Shown here: positions 1 through 6,482 of the stretch, piece after piece
How positions within the stretch are numbered: the first letter of the stretch is position 1
Layout of the letters: every line of letters begins with the position of its first letter
Assembly: GCA_964612925.1 (NCBI GenBank)
Contig: CAZTFU010000036.1
Span: 1-15,099 of the forward strand
Reading direction: 5' to 3'
DNA length: 15,099 nt
Origin: Phil1 sp964612925
GTDB lineage: Bacteria; Bacillota; Clostridia; Christensenellales; CAG-138
Program-made: the position numbers and the translations under genes
Notes under the pieces: model-generated
Seen by the model: the letters and a program-made list of their open reading frames with translations, nothing else
Told to the model about the DNA's origin: nothing
The model's database searches: none

Positions 1-2
1 CC

Positions 3-347
3 GGTCTTCCTTCTGTTTACATGATTTCTGCCGACACAGGCAGAAATGAGATCAAACGGGTAGAAGCCAAGGTGCAGAAAAAGGTTTTCTACATTAAATC
101 GTTACAGGTGGATGTTGAACTGCTGGCTGATAAGGAAACCGATGCAGAAACCAAGGCAGCACTTACACAGCTTGCAGAAAAAATCCGTTTCTCTGATCCC
201 ATGAGCCATGAGCAGTTGGCCAACTTGGAAGCACAGATCGCAACGAAAGTTTCTGATCTGAAAGTAGCAACCAACAAAGCGGAAATCATTGCAGAAATCC
301 TTTCGCTACTGGATGAGCGAAATAAAAAATGTAAAATTTTGAAATAA
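3..347 (+). CDS. 3' end of a helical protein of unknown function (partial)
   Basis: The reading frame is open to the left edge of the window and ends with TAA at 345-347, so 114 residues of a longer protein are probably visible. An in-frame ATG at 21 has no Shine-Dalgarno sequence before it, which argues against a start there. The visible part is highly charged and rich in Lys, Glu, Ala and Leu with heptad-like spacing, suggesting a helical bundle or coiled coil. There is no signal peptide, membrane segment or recognisable catalytic motif. The tail is Lys/Cys-rich (KKCKILK). The next gene's ribosome binding site begins 5 nt after the stop, so the two are almost certainly co-transcribed. I do not recognise the family. 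Codon use is mixed (Ile as ATC, ATT and ATA), unlike the ATA-preferring host genes to the right. Confidence 0.7.
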   Translation, partial: GLPSVYMISADTGRNEIKRVEAKVQKKVFYIKSLQVDVELLADKETDAETKAALTQLAEKIRFSDPMSHEQLANLEAQIATKVSDLKVATNKAEIIAEILSLLDERNKKCKILK

Positions 348-364
348 CATTGGAGGATAGAGAA

Positions 365-1423
365 ATGAAACAGTTGACCTGTGAAATGTGTGGTAGTACA
401 GATCTGATGAAACAGGATGGCGTTTTTGTCTGCCAGTCTTGCGGAACTAAGTATTCTGTAGAAGAAGCAAAGAAAATAATGGTTGAGGGAACTGTTGATG
501 TATCGGGAAGTACTGTAAAAGTTGATACGTCCGGAGAACTTGCGAACCTCTATCAAATTGCACGCAGAGCAAAAGATGATAATAATGGCGAAAATGCGGC
601 GAAATATTACGATATGGTGCTTGTGAAAGATCCCACAAGCTGGGAAGCATCGTTCTATGTTGTTTATTTCAAGGCCATGGAGTGTAGGATTGCCCAAATA
701 CAATCAGCAGCAATTTCGGTTAGAAACTGTATTGATACGGTGTTAAAGTTAATCAAGGATAATGTTAGCGGTCATGCAGAACAAGTGAAGGCATATACCG
801 AAGTTTCTACTCGAGTTATGATTATTACATCGATGCTTTTCAACGGTGCAAAAAATCATTATGAGGGCATTGATGCTCAAATTATGGATAGATATACTCA
901 AGAATTTGTGAATAATGCGTTCGCATCTATTAGATGTGTTTACTGTCTGGGTAATAATTTAGATTTGCTGTTTGGTTCTGATTCTGAAGCTAACAAGTTA
1001 GCTGTAGCTGCTTGGAAACAAGGTATTGAGTGGCATAAAACACTAATTTGGAGATTGCAGGATGAAGAAGGTAACAAAAATGAGATCAATTCGTATGTCG
1101 CAAAAATCAAAAAGTATGAAACAACATATCAAGCACCTGAAATAAATACAAGTGGTGGTTGCTATGTAGCTACTGCAGTTTATGGTTCTTATAATTGTCC
1201 CCAAGTTTGGACTTTGCGCCGTTATCGTGACTACACCCTTGCCGAAACATGGTATGGCCGAGCATTTATCCGTACCTACTACGCAATCAGCCCCACCCTT
1301 GTTAAGTGGTTCGGACATACCAAGTGGTTTAAGAAGATGTGGAAAGGCAAGCTTGACCGCATGGTCGCCAACCTGAATGCCGATGGTGTTGAGGATACGC
1401 CTTACGAAGATAGAAATTGGTGA
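365..1423 (+). CDS. TFIIB-type zinc-ribbon protein with CFI-box C-terminal domain
   Basis: This is a predicted 352-residue cytoplasmic protein. The start is ATG 365, preceded at 8 nt by GGAGG (352-356); a TTG at 350 overlaps that ribosome binding site and is unlikely to be used. The N-terminus carries a zinc ribbon with Cys6-x2-Cys9 and Cys23-x2-Cys26, the latter in the form CQSCGTKY. A Ser/Thr/Val-rich linker follows. The segment at about 60-110 is helical and resembles a tetratricopeptide unit (NAAKYYDMVLVKDP). From about 266 to 320 lies the CFI-box signature: GGCYVATAVYGS, then TLRRYRDYTL, then GRAFIRTYYAISP. CFI-box domains are a known C-terminal module in bacterial proteins of unsettled function. 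The gene sits between two other short, probably co-transcribed accessory genes. Function is unknown; a role as a sensor or scaffold is only a guess. The domain calls rest on motif recognition. Confidence 0.8.
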   Translation: MKQLTCEMCGSTDLMKQDGVFVCQSCGTKYSVEEAKKIMVEGTVDVSGSTVKVDTSGELANLYQIARRAKDDNNGENAAKYYDMVLVKDPTSWEASFYVVYFKAMECRIAQIQSAAISVRNCIDTVLKLIKDNVSGHAEQVKAYTEVSTRVMIITSMLFNGAKNHYEGIDAQIMDRYTQEFVNNAFASIRCVYCLGNNLDLLFGSDSEANKLAVAAWKQGIEWHKTLIWRLQDEEGNKNEINSYVAKIKKYETTYQAPEINTSGGCYVATAVYGSYNCPQVWTLRRYRDYTLAETWYGRAFIRTYYAISPTLVKWFGHTKWFKKMWKGKLDRMVANLNADGVEDTPYEDRNW

Positions 1424-1428
1424 TTTGC

Positions 1429-1893
1429 ATGGCAAATATAAATATCTCTGATGAAGATAAGAAAAAACTGAGAAGTGCGGCCAAAAGCGAGGTTGAACGC
1501 TTGGAGACCCTTTTGAAAGAAGATAAAAATACCAAGATTGTTGATGCTTTCAAAAACCGCTTTAATGTTTGTGAATCTGCTTATAAGATTATTTTAGCCG
1601 AACATCAAAAACGCAAGGGAAAAAACCAAACAACTCACCTCAAAATTGATATGCGTCAAGTACCTTCAGCACTCACCTTTGCAGGATATACATTTGAAAA
1701 ACAACTTTTGTCGGAATTATTTGGTGGAAAGCCTACTGCCAAGGGGCGTACTGCAAAACAACTTCGAGATGGTACGTCACACAGCATTGATGAAAGTGCG
1801 GTTAAAGAAATAGTTTCCCGCAAGGATGAACTCTCAAAATATATGGATGAGTTCCTTGAAATCATCAAAACCTTCGATGAAGTTGCCGCTTGA
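1429..1893 (+). CDS. Small helical protein with HEPN-like R-x4-H motif
   Basis: This is a predicted 154-residue soluble protein, rich in Lys and Glu and almost wholly helical by composition. ATG 1429 is chosen because GGTGA (1419-1423), which overlaps the previous gene's stop, lies 5 nt upstream. TTG 1417 and GTG 1420 are in-frame alternatives adding four or three residues. The C-terminal third contains QLRDGTSHSI with Arg113 and His118, followed by a long amphipathic helix (about 121-148). R-[polar]-x3-H at the head of the last long helix is the catalytic pattern of HEPN-domain ribonucleases found in toxin-antitoxin, abortive-infection and CRISPR-linked effectors. Length also fits a stand-alone HEPN domain. 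No antitoxin partner such as a nucleotidyltransferase (MNT) follows it. The family assignment is inference from one motif plus predicted helicity; a non-catalytic helical protein is possible. Confidence 0.6.
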   Translation: MANINISDEDKKKLRSAAKSEVERLETLLKEDKNTKIVDAFKNRFNVCESAYKIILAEHQKRKGKNQTTHLKIDMRQVPSALTFAGYTFEKQLLSELFGGKPTAKGRTAKQLRDGTSHSIDESAVKEIVSRKDELSKYMDEFLEIIKTFDEVAA

Positions 1894-1910
1894 TAATATC
1901 CCTTGGCAAC

Positions 1911-1954
1911 AAAAGCGCACTTCTATACGGGGCACCCCCCGTATGTGCGCTCTT
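1911..1954 (-). other. oriT: Putative transfer origin (oriT), MobQ/pIP501-like
   Basis: On the minus strand an inverted repeat, ATACGGGG (1944-1937) and CCCCGTAT (1932-1925) around a four-base loop, is followed four bases later by GTGCGC in the context AGAAGTGCGCTTTT. Transfer origins of the IncQ/R1162 and pIP501/pSK41 (MobQ) groups have this layout: a hairpin, then a few bases, then TAAGTGCG with the nick before the next C. By analogy the nick would lie between 1916 and 1915 on the minus strand. The flanks AAAAGCGCAC and GTGCGCTCTT also pair at 9 of 10 positions, extending the hairpin. This could instead be a terminator for the upstream genes, but there is no clear T-run on the + strand. No relaxase gene is visible. 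Confidence 0.6.
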
Positions 1955-1961
1955 AGAGGCA

Positions 1962-1993
1962 GACAGCCCTGACACTTGTATGTCGGGGCTGTT
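1962..1993. repeat. Perfect 12-13 bp inverted repeat (hairpin)
   Basis: Bases 1963-1974 pair with 1981-1992 (ACAGCCC-T-GACA against TGTC-G-GGGCTGT), with one G-T pair inside the stem and a further G-T pair at its base. The loop is six bases (CTTGTA). No T-run follows on either strand, so this is not a standard intrinsic terminator. It lies 8 nt beyond the putative oriT hairpin and may be part of the same transfer or replication region. Confidence 0.75.
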
Positions 1994-1995
1994 CT

Positions 1996-2021
1996 GCGTC
2001 ACCGCCTGCACGGCGTCACCG
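1996..2021 (+). repeat. Direct repeat GCGTCACCG, two copies
   Basis: The nonamer GCGTCACCG occurs exactly at 1996-2004 and 2013-2021, a 17-bp period. A second short duplication, GCAAGC twice in tandem, is at 2041-2052. Both lie beside the putative oriT hairpins, where binding sites for accessory transfer proteins would be expected. The rest of 2053-2120 shows nothing I can name. Confidence 0.5.
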
Positions 2022-2121
2022 TTACGGATGCTTTTATTTAGCAAGCGCAAGCTGAATGAGCCTGAAAACCTGCCTCTCTTCACTGCCGCGACAGCACATT
2101 GCACATATATTTTTATATAGA

Positions 2122-2150
2122 TGGAAATAAACGCCGCGATATGGTAAAAT
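2122..2150 (+). promoter_or_regulatory. Candidate sigma-A promoter for the ABC operon
   Basis: TGGAAA (2122-2127, 4/6 match to TTGACA) is separated by 17 bp from TAAAAT (2145-2150, 5/6 match to TATAAT). Transcription would begin near 2157, giving a leader of about 50 nt. The first permease start at 2208 has only a distant AAAGGA (2185-2190), so its ribosome binding site is weak. Confidence 0.4.
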
Positions 2151-2207
2151 AAACTTAGTATACTGTCCCTTGCCAAAAAATGCGAAAGGATACGGATAAA
2201 TTAAGCT

Positions 2208-3098
2208 ATGGAAACCAAAAGCAAAAAGGCGTGGCTGTACCTGCTGCCCGCCATAGTGTTCCTTGGATTGTTTATGATATACCCGCTGATAGACGTGTTC
2301 GTCTATTCGTTTGAGGAGGGGTACAATTCCGCATCCCAAACGTTTTTCGGCGTTGGGCTTTACAATTATTCGTATGTTCTGCGCGACCCGTATTTTTTAC
2401 AGGCACTGAAAAACACGTTTCTGCTTGTTATAATAACGGTTCCCGTGTCAACTACGCTTGCGCTTATGATATCGCTTGCGCTAAGCTCCATAACAAAGCT
2501 GAGGAACCTTTTCCAAACCGTTTACTTCCTGCCATATGTTACAAACACGCTTGCCGTGGGGCTTGTGTTTATGATACTTTTCAAGAAAACGCCGTATACG
2601 GACGGGCTTGTGAACCTTATGATAAGCTGGTTCGGCGGGGAAAGCGTGGATTTCATAAGCGGCCCGTACTGGGCAAAGATGTTCGTGCTCAGCTTTTATA
2701 CGGTGTGGGTTGTTATGCCGTTTAAGGTGCTTATACTCACAAGTGCGCTTGCCTCCGTTGACGAAACATACTATAATGCCGCGCGGATAGACGGCGCATC
2801 GAGCGCGACAATGTTCCGCCGCATAACGCTGCCCATGATATCGCCCATGATATTCTATCTTGTAATAACGGGCTTTATAGGTGCATTTAAGGCATACAGC
2901 GATTCGGTGGCGCTTTTCGGCACGGACCTTAATTCTGCGGGCATGAATACAATAGTCGGCTATATTTACGATATGCTTTACGGCAACAGCGGCGGTTATC
3001 CGTCATTTGCATCCGCCGCGGCAATTCTGCTTTTCGCTATAGTGCTTACCATAACCTGCATAAACCTTATGATAAGCAAAAAGCATGTGCATTATTAA
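2208..3098 (+). CDS. ABC sugar transporter permease (LacF/UgpA type)
   Basis: This 296-residue integral membrane protein is one half of the translocation channel of a CUT1-type carbohydrate importer. About six membrane segments are visible: 10-32, 70-95, 105-125, 158-180, 211-233 and 265-288. The periplasmic-side loop after the first helix is typical of the MalF/UgpA/LacF side of the pair. The cytoplasmic EAA loop that docks on the ATPase is at about 187-212 (YYNAARIDGAS then FRRITLPMISP). The start is fixed by an in-frame TAA at 2202-2204, just ahead of ATG 2208; the ribosome binding site is poor. Isoleucine is almost always ATA, marking the switch from the accessory DNA to host-type genes. 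It is first in a three-gene unit with the second permease 15 nt downstream. The substrate cannot be read from the sequence. Confidence 0.93.
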   Translation: METKSKKAWLYLLPAIVFLGLFMIYPLIDVFVYSFEEGYNSASQTFFGVGLYNYSYVLRDPYFLQALKNTFLLVIITVPVSTTLALMISLALSSITKLRNLFQTVYFLPYVTNTLAVGLVFMILFKKTPYTDGLVNLMISWFGGESVDFISGPYWAKMFVLSFYTVWVVMPFKVLILTSALASVDETYYNAARIDGASSATMFRRITLPMISPMIFYLVITGFIGAFKAYSDSVALFGTDLNSAGMNTIVGYIYDMLYGNSGGYPSFASAAAILLFAIVLTITCINLMISKKHVHY

Positions 3099-3113
3099 GG
3101 GGAGGACAGGCCG

Positions 3114-3989
3114 ATGGAAAAACGAAGCGAATTGGCTAAACTGAAGCGGTGCGCAAGCATAAAGCACGGAATATGGCTTGGCATAAAGTATTTCTTCCTT
3201 GGATTGTGGGCCGTAATAGTGCTGTTCCCGTTTTACTGGATGGTACTTACAAGTCTGAAAGGCTACGGCGCGTATAATTCCGAGTACATACCAAAGTTCT
3301 TTACCCTTGCGCCAACGCTTGAAAACTATGTTGAGGCGTTCACGGCCGTGCCGCTTGCAAGGTATTTTATGAACACGCTGCTGTTCACGGTCGTTACCAC
3401 CGCACTTATGCTTGTGGTGATAACGCTTGCGGCGTTCGCATTTGCGCGGCTTGACTTCAAGGGCAAACGATTGGCGTTCACGCTGCTGCTTTCGCTTATG
3501 ATGATACCCAATGAGCTTGTTATAATAACAAACTTTGTCACCATAACCGACCTTGATTTGCGGAACACATTCACGGGGCTTATACTCCCATCTGTCACGA
3601 GCGTATTCTATATATACCTTTTGAAGGAAAACTTTGCTCAGGTGCCCGACGAGCTTTATTATGCCGCGAAGGTGGACGGGGCAACGGACATGACCTACCT
3701 TACCAAGGTACTTATACCCATATGCAGTCCAACGCTTGTTACCGTGATAATACTAAAGGTGATTGAATGTTGGAATAGCTATGTTTGGCCGCGCCTTATA
3801 ACGGATGACGAAAGCTATTACCTTGTTTCGGGCGGCATACAGGCCATTCGCGAAAACGGCTTCGGGCGGGACAATATACCCGCAATGATGGCGGCCGTGG
3901 TTGCAATATCGATTCCGCTGATAGTATTGTTCCTTATATTCAAAAAGAAAATAATGGAAGGTGTTTCAAGGGGAGGACTCAAGGGATGA
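3114..3989 (+). CDS. ABC sugar transporter permease (MalG/UgpE type)
   Basis: This 291-residue integral membrane protein is the partner of the preceding permease. The N-terminus is a basic cytoplasmic stretch of about 20 residues. The first membrane helix (22-45) ends in the family hallmark FPFYWMVLTSLK, found in MalG/UgpE-type subunits. Further helices are near 88-111, 120-142, 152-172, 203-225 and 262-284. The EAA loop at about 181-204 reads ELYYAAKVDGA then LTKVLIPICSP. GGGGAGGA (3099-3106) lies 7 nt before the ATG, much stronger than the site of the first permease. Its stop codon overlaps the next gene's start (ATGA at 3986-3989), so translation is probably coupled. Confidence 0.93.
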   Translation: MEKRSELAKLKRCASIKHGIWLGIKYFFLGLWAVIVLFPFYWMVLTSLKGYGAYNSEYIPKFFTLAPTLENYVEAFTAVPLARYFMNTLLFTVVTTALMLVVITLAAFAFARLDFKGKRLAFTLLLSLMMIPNELVIITNFVTITDLDLRNTFTGLILPSVTSVFYIYLLKENFAQVPDELYYAAKVDGATDMTYLTKVLIPICSPTLVTVIILKVIECWNSYVWPRLITDDESYYLVSGGIQAIRENGFGRDNIPAMMAAVVAISIPLIVLFLIFKKKIMEGVSRGGLKG

Positions 3990-5602
3990 GCACACGCATA
4001 CGCACAATAAAGGTTACCGCCCTTATAATGATAATCGCCATGGTGTGCGGCGTGCTGAGCGCCTGCCACGGCTCCCGAGGACTTGACGAGTTTGTTATGC
4101 CCGAGGAGCTTGATATGAGCCGCGAATACGAGCTTACCTTCTGGGCAAAGAACGATACCAACAAGAACCAGACCCGCATTTATGAAAAGGCCATTGCGGA
4201 TTTTGAGACGCTTTACCCGAATATCAAAATAAACCTTAGGCTGTATACGGATTATTCGCGCATATATAATGATGTTATAACCAACATTGCAACCAACACT
4301 ACACCGAACGTGTGTATAACCTATCCCGACCACATAGCAACCTATCTTACGGGTACAAATGTTGTTGTGCCGCTTGACACGCTTATGAACGACCCTGAAT
4401 ATGGCCTTGGCGGCAGCGAACTTAGGTTCACAACGCCCACATCAGACAAGCTTGTGCAGCGTTATCTTGATGAATGTAAGATAGGCGAAAGCTATTATGC
4501 TTTGCCCTTTATGCGCTCTACCGAGGCACTGTATATAAACAAAACATATGTTGAAAAGCTGGGCTTCACCATTCCCGAAACCGTAACGTGGGACTTTGTC
4601 TGGCAAGTTGCCGAGGCCGCCACCGAGAAGAATGCGGACGGCACATATAAGGTGAACGGTCAAAACGTGATGATACCGTTTATATACAAATCTACCGACA
4701 ACATGATGATAACCATGCTGAAACAATACGGCATAGGCTATTCCGACGATGAGGGCAACGCCCTTATGTTCAATGACGATGCGCGCGCTCTTCTTTATAC
4801 CGTGGCGGAACATGCCGAATCTGGTGCATTTTCAACGTTCAAGATATCGGGCTATCCCGCAAACTTTCTTAATGCGGGGCAATGCATTTTCGCCGTGGAT
4901 TCAACAGCCGGCTCAACTTGGATGGGCACATATGCCCCGCTTTCCGATATAAGTGCGGACAAGCTTGTGGAGTTTGAAACCGTGGTAAGCCCCGTGCCGC
5001 AGGCGGATACGGGTGAAACGTACATGATGTCGCAGGGCCCGAGCGTGTGCGTGTTCAATAAGTCTGACCCCGATGAGGTGCTGGCCTCTTGGCTGTTCTG
5101 TCAGTATCTGCTCACAGATGATGTGCAGATAGCCTACTCCGAGACCGAGGGCTATGTGCCCGTGACCGAGACCGCACGCAGTAACGAGGATTACATAAGC
5201 TATCTCAACAGTACCGAAAATGACGCGGAGCATTACGGTGTTAAGCTTGATGCGGTAAACATGCTGCTTGAAAATGTGGATAATACGTTTGTAACAAGCG
5301 TATACAACGGTTCCGCTTCGCTTAGGGATGCGGCAGGTCAGCTTATAGAAAACGTGACAAAGTCCATCAGGCGCAGGGAAACCGTAGACGATGAGTATAT
5401 GAGTGAGCTGTATTCAGACGTTATATCGCTCTATCGCCTTGACAATCGGCAGAGCACATCGGCATCGGGCAAAAAGGAGCTTGGGGAGCTGCCCTCCGCC
5501 TCGCGCGCGCTGCTGATATCGCTTGTGGTGATATGGGTGCTTCTTGGTGCATATGCACTGTATGCAAAGCGCAAAAACAGGCAAAAGAACCGTAATATTT
5601 GA
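3986..5602 (+). CDS. Extracellular solute-binding lipoprotein with C-terminal membrane anchor
   Basis: This 538-residue binding protein is of the family 1 (sugar-binding, UgpB/MalE-like) type and delivers substrate to the two permeases. The N-terminus is a lipoprotein signal: basic start, hydrophobic core 10-23, lipobox LSAC with Cys27. The mature part begins with the family pattern ELTFWAKND, then a helix ending at the YPNIKINL strand, and later YALPFMRSTEALYINK. GGGGAGGA (3970-3977) lies 8 nt before the start, and the ATG overlaps the permease stop. An oddity is the C-terminus: a hydrophobic helix (about 508-527, ALLISLVVIWVLLGAYALYA) followed by the basic tail KRKNRQKNR. This predicts a second membrane anchor with the tail inside the cell. 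Binding proteins of this family normally end without one. No ATPase gene follows, so a shared MsmX/UgpC-type ATPase elsewhere is likely. Confidence 0.9.
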   Translation: MSTRIRTIKVTALIMIIAMVCGVLSACHGSRGLDEFVMPEELDMSREYELTFWAKNDTNKNQTRIYEKAIADFETLYPNIKINLRLYTDYSRIYNDVITNIATNTTPNVCITYPDHIATYLTGTNVVVPLDTLMNDPEYGLGGSELRFTTPTSDKLVQRYLDECKIGESYYALPFMRSTEALYINKTYVEKLGFTIPETVTWDFVWQVAEAATEKNADGTYKVNGQNVMIPFIYKSTDNMMITMLKQYGIGYSDDEGNALMFNDDARALLYTVAEHAESGAFSTFKISGYPANFLNAGQCIFAVDSTAGSTWMGTYAPLSDISADKLVEFETVVSPVPQADTGETYMMSQGPSVCVFNKSDPDEVLASWLFCQYLLTDDVQIAYSETEGYVPVTETARSNEDYISYLNSTENDAEHYGVKLDAVNMLLENVDNTFVTSVYNGSASLRDAAGQLIENVTKSIRRRETVDDEYMSELYSDVISLYRLDNRQSTSASGKKELGELPSASRALLISLVVIWVLLGAYALYAKRKNRQKNRNI

Positions 5603-5620
5603 TATAATTATAACTTTATA

Positions 5621-5648
5621 TTGATTTATTATGGTTTTGCATTATAAT
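5621..5648 (+). promoter_or_regulatory. Promoter of the OB-like lipoprotein gene
   Basis: TTGATT (5621-5626) and a perfect TATAAT (5643-5648) are separated by 16 bp in a very AT-rich stretch directly behind the ABC operon. No terminator is visible between the operon and this promoter. The expected start of transcription is near 5655. Confidence 0.6.
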
Positions 5649-5654
5649 TTTAAT

Positions 5655-5684
5655 GATCAGTGACGCACAGAGCGCACTTTGATC
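5655..5684 (+). promoter_or_regulatory. Stem-loop at the predicted 5' end of the lipoprotein mRNA
   Basis: GATCA (5655-5659) pairs with TGATC (5680-5684), GTG (5660-5662) with CAC (5675-5677) and CGC (5664-5666) with GCG (5672-5674). That makes 11 pairs with a one-base and a two-base bulge and the loop ACAGA. It begins where the promoter predicts transcription to start and ends 11 nt before the ribosome binding site, leaving the site free. It may stabilise the message or, as DNA, serve as an operator. Confidence 0.45.
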
Positions 5685-5708
5685 CATAAAACAAAAAGGA
5701 GAACGAAA

Positions 5709-6458
5709 ATGAAGAAGTTCTTAGCTATCCTCATGGTCGTTGCTTTCGCTGCAAGCTTTGCTGCATGCGCAAACAACGCTGATGACAACACTGCCGATAC
5801 CGATGTAAAGGGCGAAGGCGTAATGACCTATGCAGAGTATGCTGCTGCGGAGCTTGATTCCGAAGTAGTCATAGAGACCTATGTTCAGGCCAAGCAGAGC
5901 TGGTGGGAAGATAAGGCCACCGTTTATACTCAGGATAAGGACGGCGCATACTTCCTTTACGAAATGGCTTGCTCCGAGGAGGACTATGCCAAGCTTGAAA
6001 AAGGCACCAAGATAAAGGTAACCGGCTACAAGTCCGAATGGGCGGGCGAAGTTGAGGTTGTGGATGCTACCTTTGAGATCCTTGAAGGCAGCTACATTGC
6101 CGAAGCACTGGACGTTACCGCACTCCTCGGCACGGACGAGCTTATCAACCACCAGAACGAGTTCGTGTCCTTCAAGGGCATGACCGTCGCCGCCAAGACC
6201 GATGCGGACGGCAACGAGGTTGCTTACCTCTACAAGTGGGACGGTTCCGGCCAAGACGGTGATGACCTGTACTTTGACGTGACCCTTGATGGCAACACCT
6301 ACAGCTTCACGGTAGAATCCTACCTGTGCGACAACACCACCGATGTATATGCCGCAGTGAAGAACCTTTCCGTCGGTGACGTTATCGACATGGAAGGCTT
6401 CCTCTACTGGTATGAGGGCGTAAACCCCCACATCACTTCCGTTACCCCCGCCGCGTAA
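5709..6458 (+). CDS. Secreted lipoprotein with two OB-fold-like halves, unknown function
   Basis: This is a predicted 249-residue lipoprotein. ATG 5709 is chosen: AAGGAG (5696-5701) sits 7 nt upstream, and the protein then begins MKKFLAILMVVAFAA, a classical signal, with FAAC and Cys20 as lipobox. An upstream TTG (5679) would put ten basic residues before the signal and lies inside the leader stem-loop. The mature protein is acidic. Residues 38-120 and 140-249 both read as short beta strands with a 'GxxIxVxGY' or 'GDVIDMEGF' type turn near the end, so two OB-fold-like domains are likely. The function is not recognisable. Five of eight isoleucines are ATC, against the host's usual ATA, and ACC, GTT and TAC are favoured, as expected for a highly expressed gene. 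It has its own promoter and terminator, so it is probably monocistronic, although read-through from the ABC operon is possible. Confidence 0.82.
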   Translation: MKKFLAILMVVAFAASFAACANNADDNTADTDVKGEGVMTYAEYAAAELDSEVVIETYVQAKQSWWEDKATVYTQDKDGAYFLYEMACSEEDYAKLEKGTKIKVTGYKSEWAGEVEVVDATFEILEGSYIAEALDVTALLGTDELINHQNEFVSFKGMTVAAKTDADGNEVAYLYKWDGSGQDGDDLYFDVTLDGNTYSFTVESYLCDNTTDVYAAVKNLSVGDVIDMEGFLYWYEGVNPHITSVTPAA

Positions 6459-6482
6459 GGCACAAACCAATCAGGTAAATCA

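Noticed and set aside
89..703. A 204-codon open frame on the minus strand across the first two genes
   Set aside because: It crosses the junction of two genes that have good coding features on the plus strand, has no ribosome binding site, and its translation is rich in Cys, Phe and Ser as typical for antisense.
1911..1993. CRISPR-like or riboswitch structure from the two successive hairpins
   Set aside because: The two hairpins differ in sequence, there are no repeat-spacer units, and no known riboswitch core is seen before the permease gene.
2159..2164. TATACT as a -10 box for the ABC operon
   Set aside because: No -35-like hexamer lies at 16-18 bp and there is no TG extension; TAAAAT at 2145-2150 with TGGAAA at 17 bp is better.
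1865..2176. A 103-codon open frame on the minus strand (and a 76-codon one on the plus strand, 1890-2120) through the intergenic stretch
   Set aside because: Both run straight through the two hairpins, lack ribosome binding sites and show no protein-like pattern; the DNA structure explains the region better.
5672..5679. A second copy of the nick-like octamer GCGCACTT
   Set aside because: It is part of the lipoprotein leader stem-loop and has no adjacent inverted repeat in the position an oriT requires, so it is most likely chance.
5721..6470. A long open frame on the minus strand covering the lipoprotein gene
   Set aside because: It mirrors a gene with a clear promoter, ribosome binding site, lipoprotein signal and terminator. 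Open antisense frames are common opposite biased codon use.
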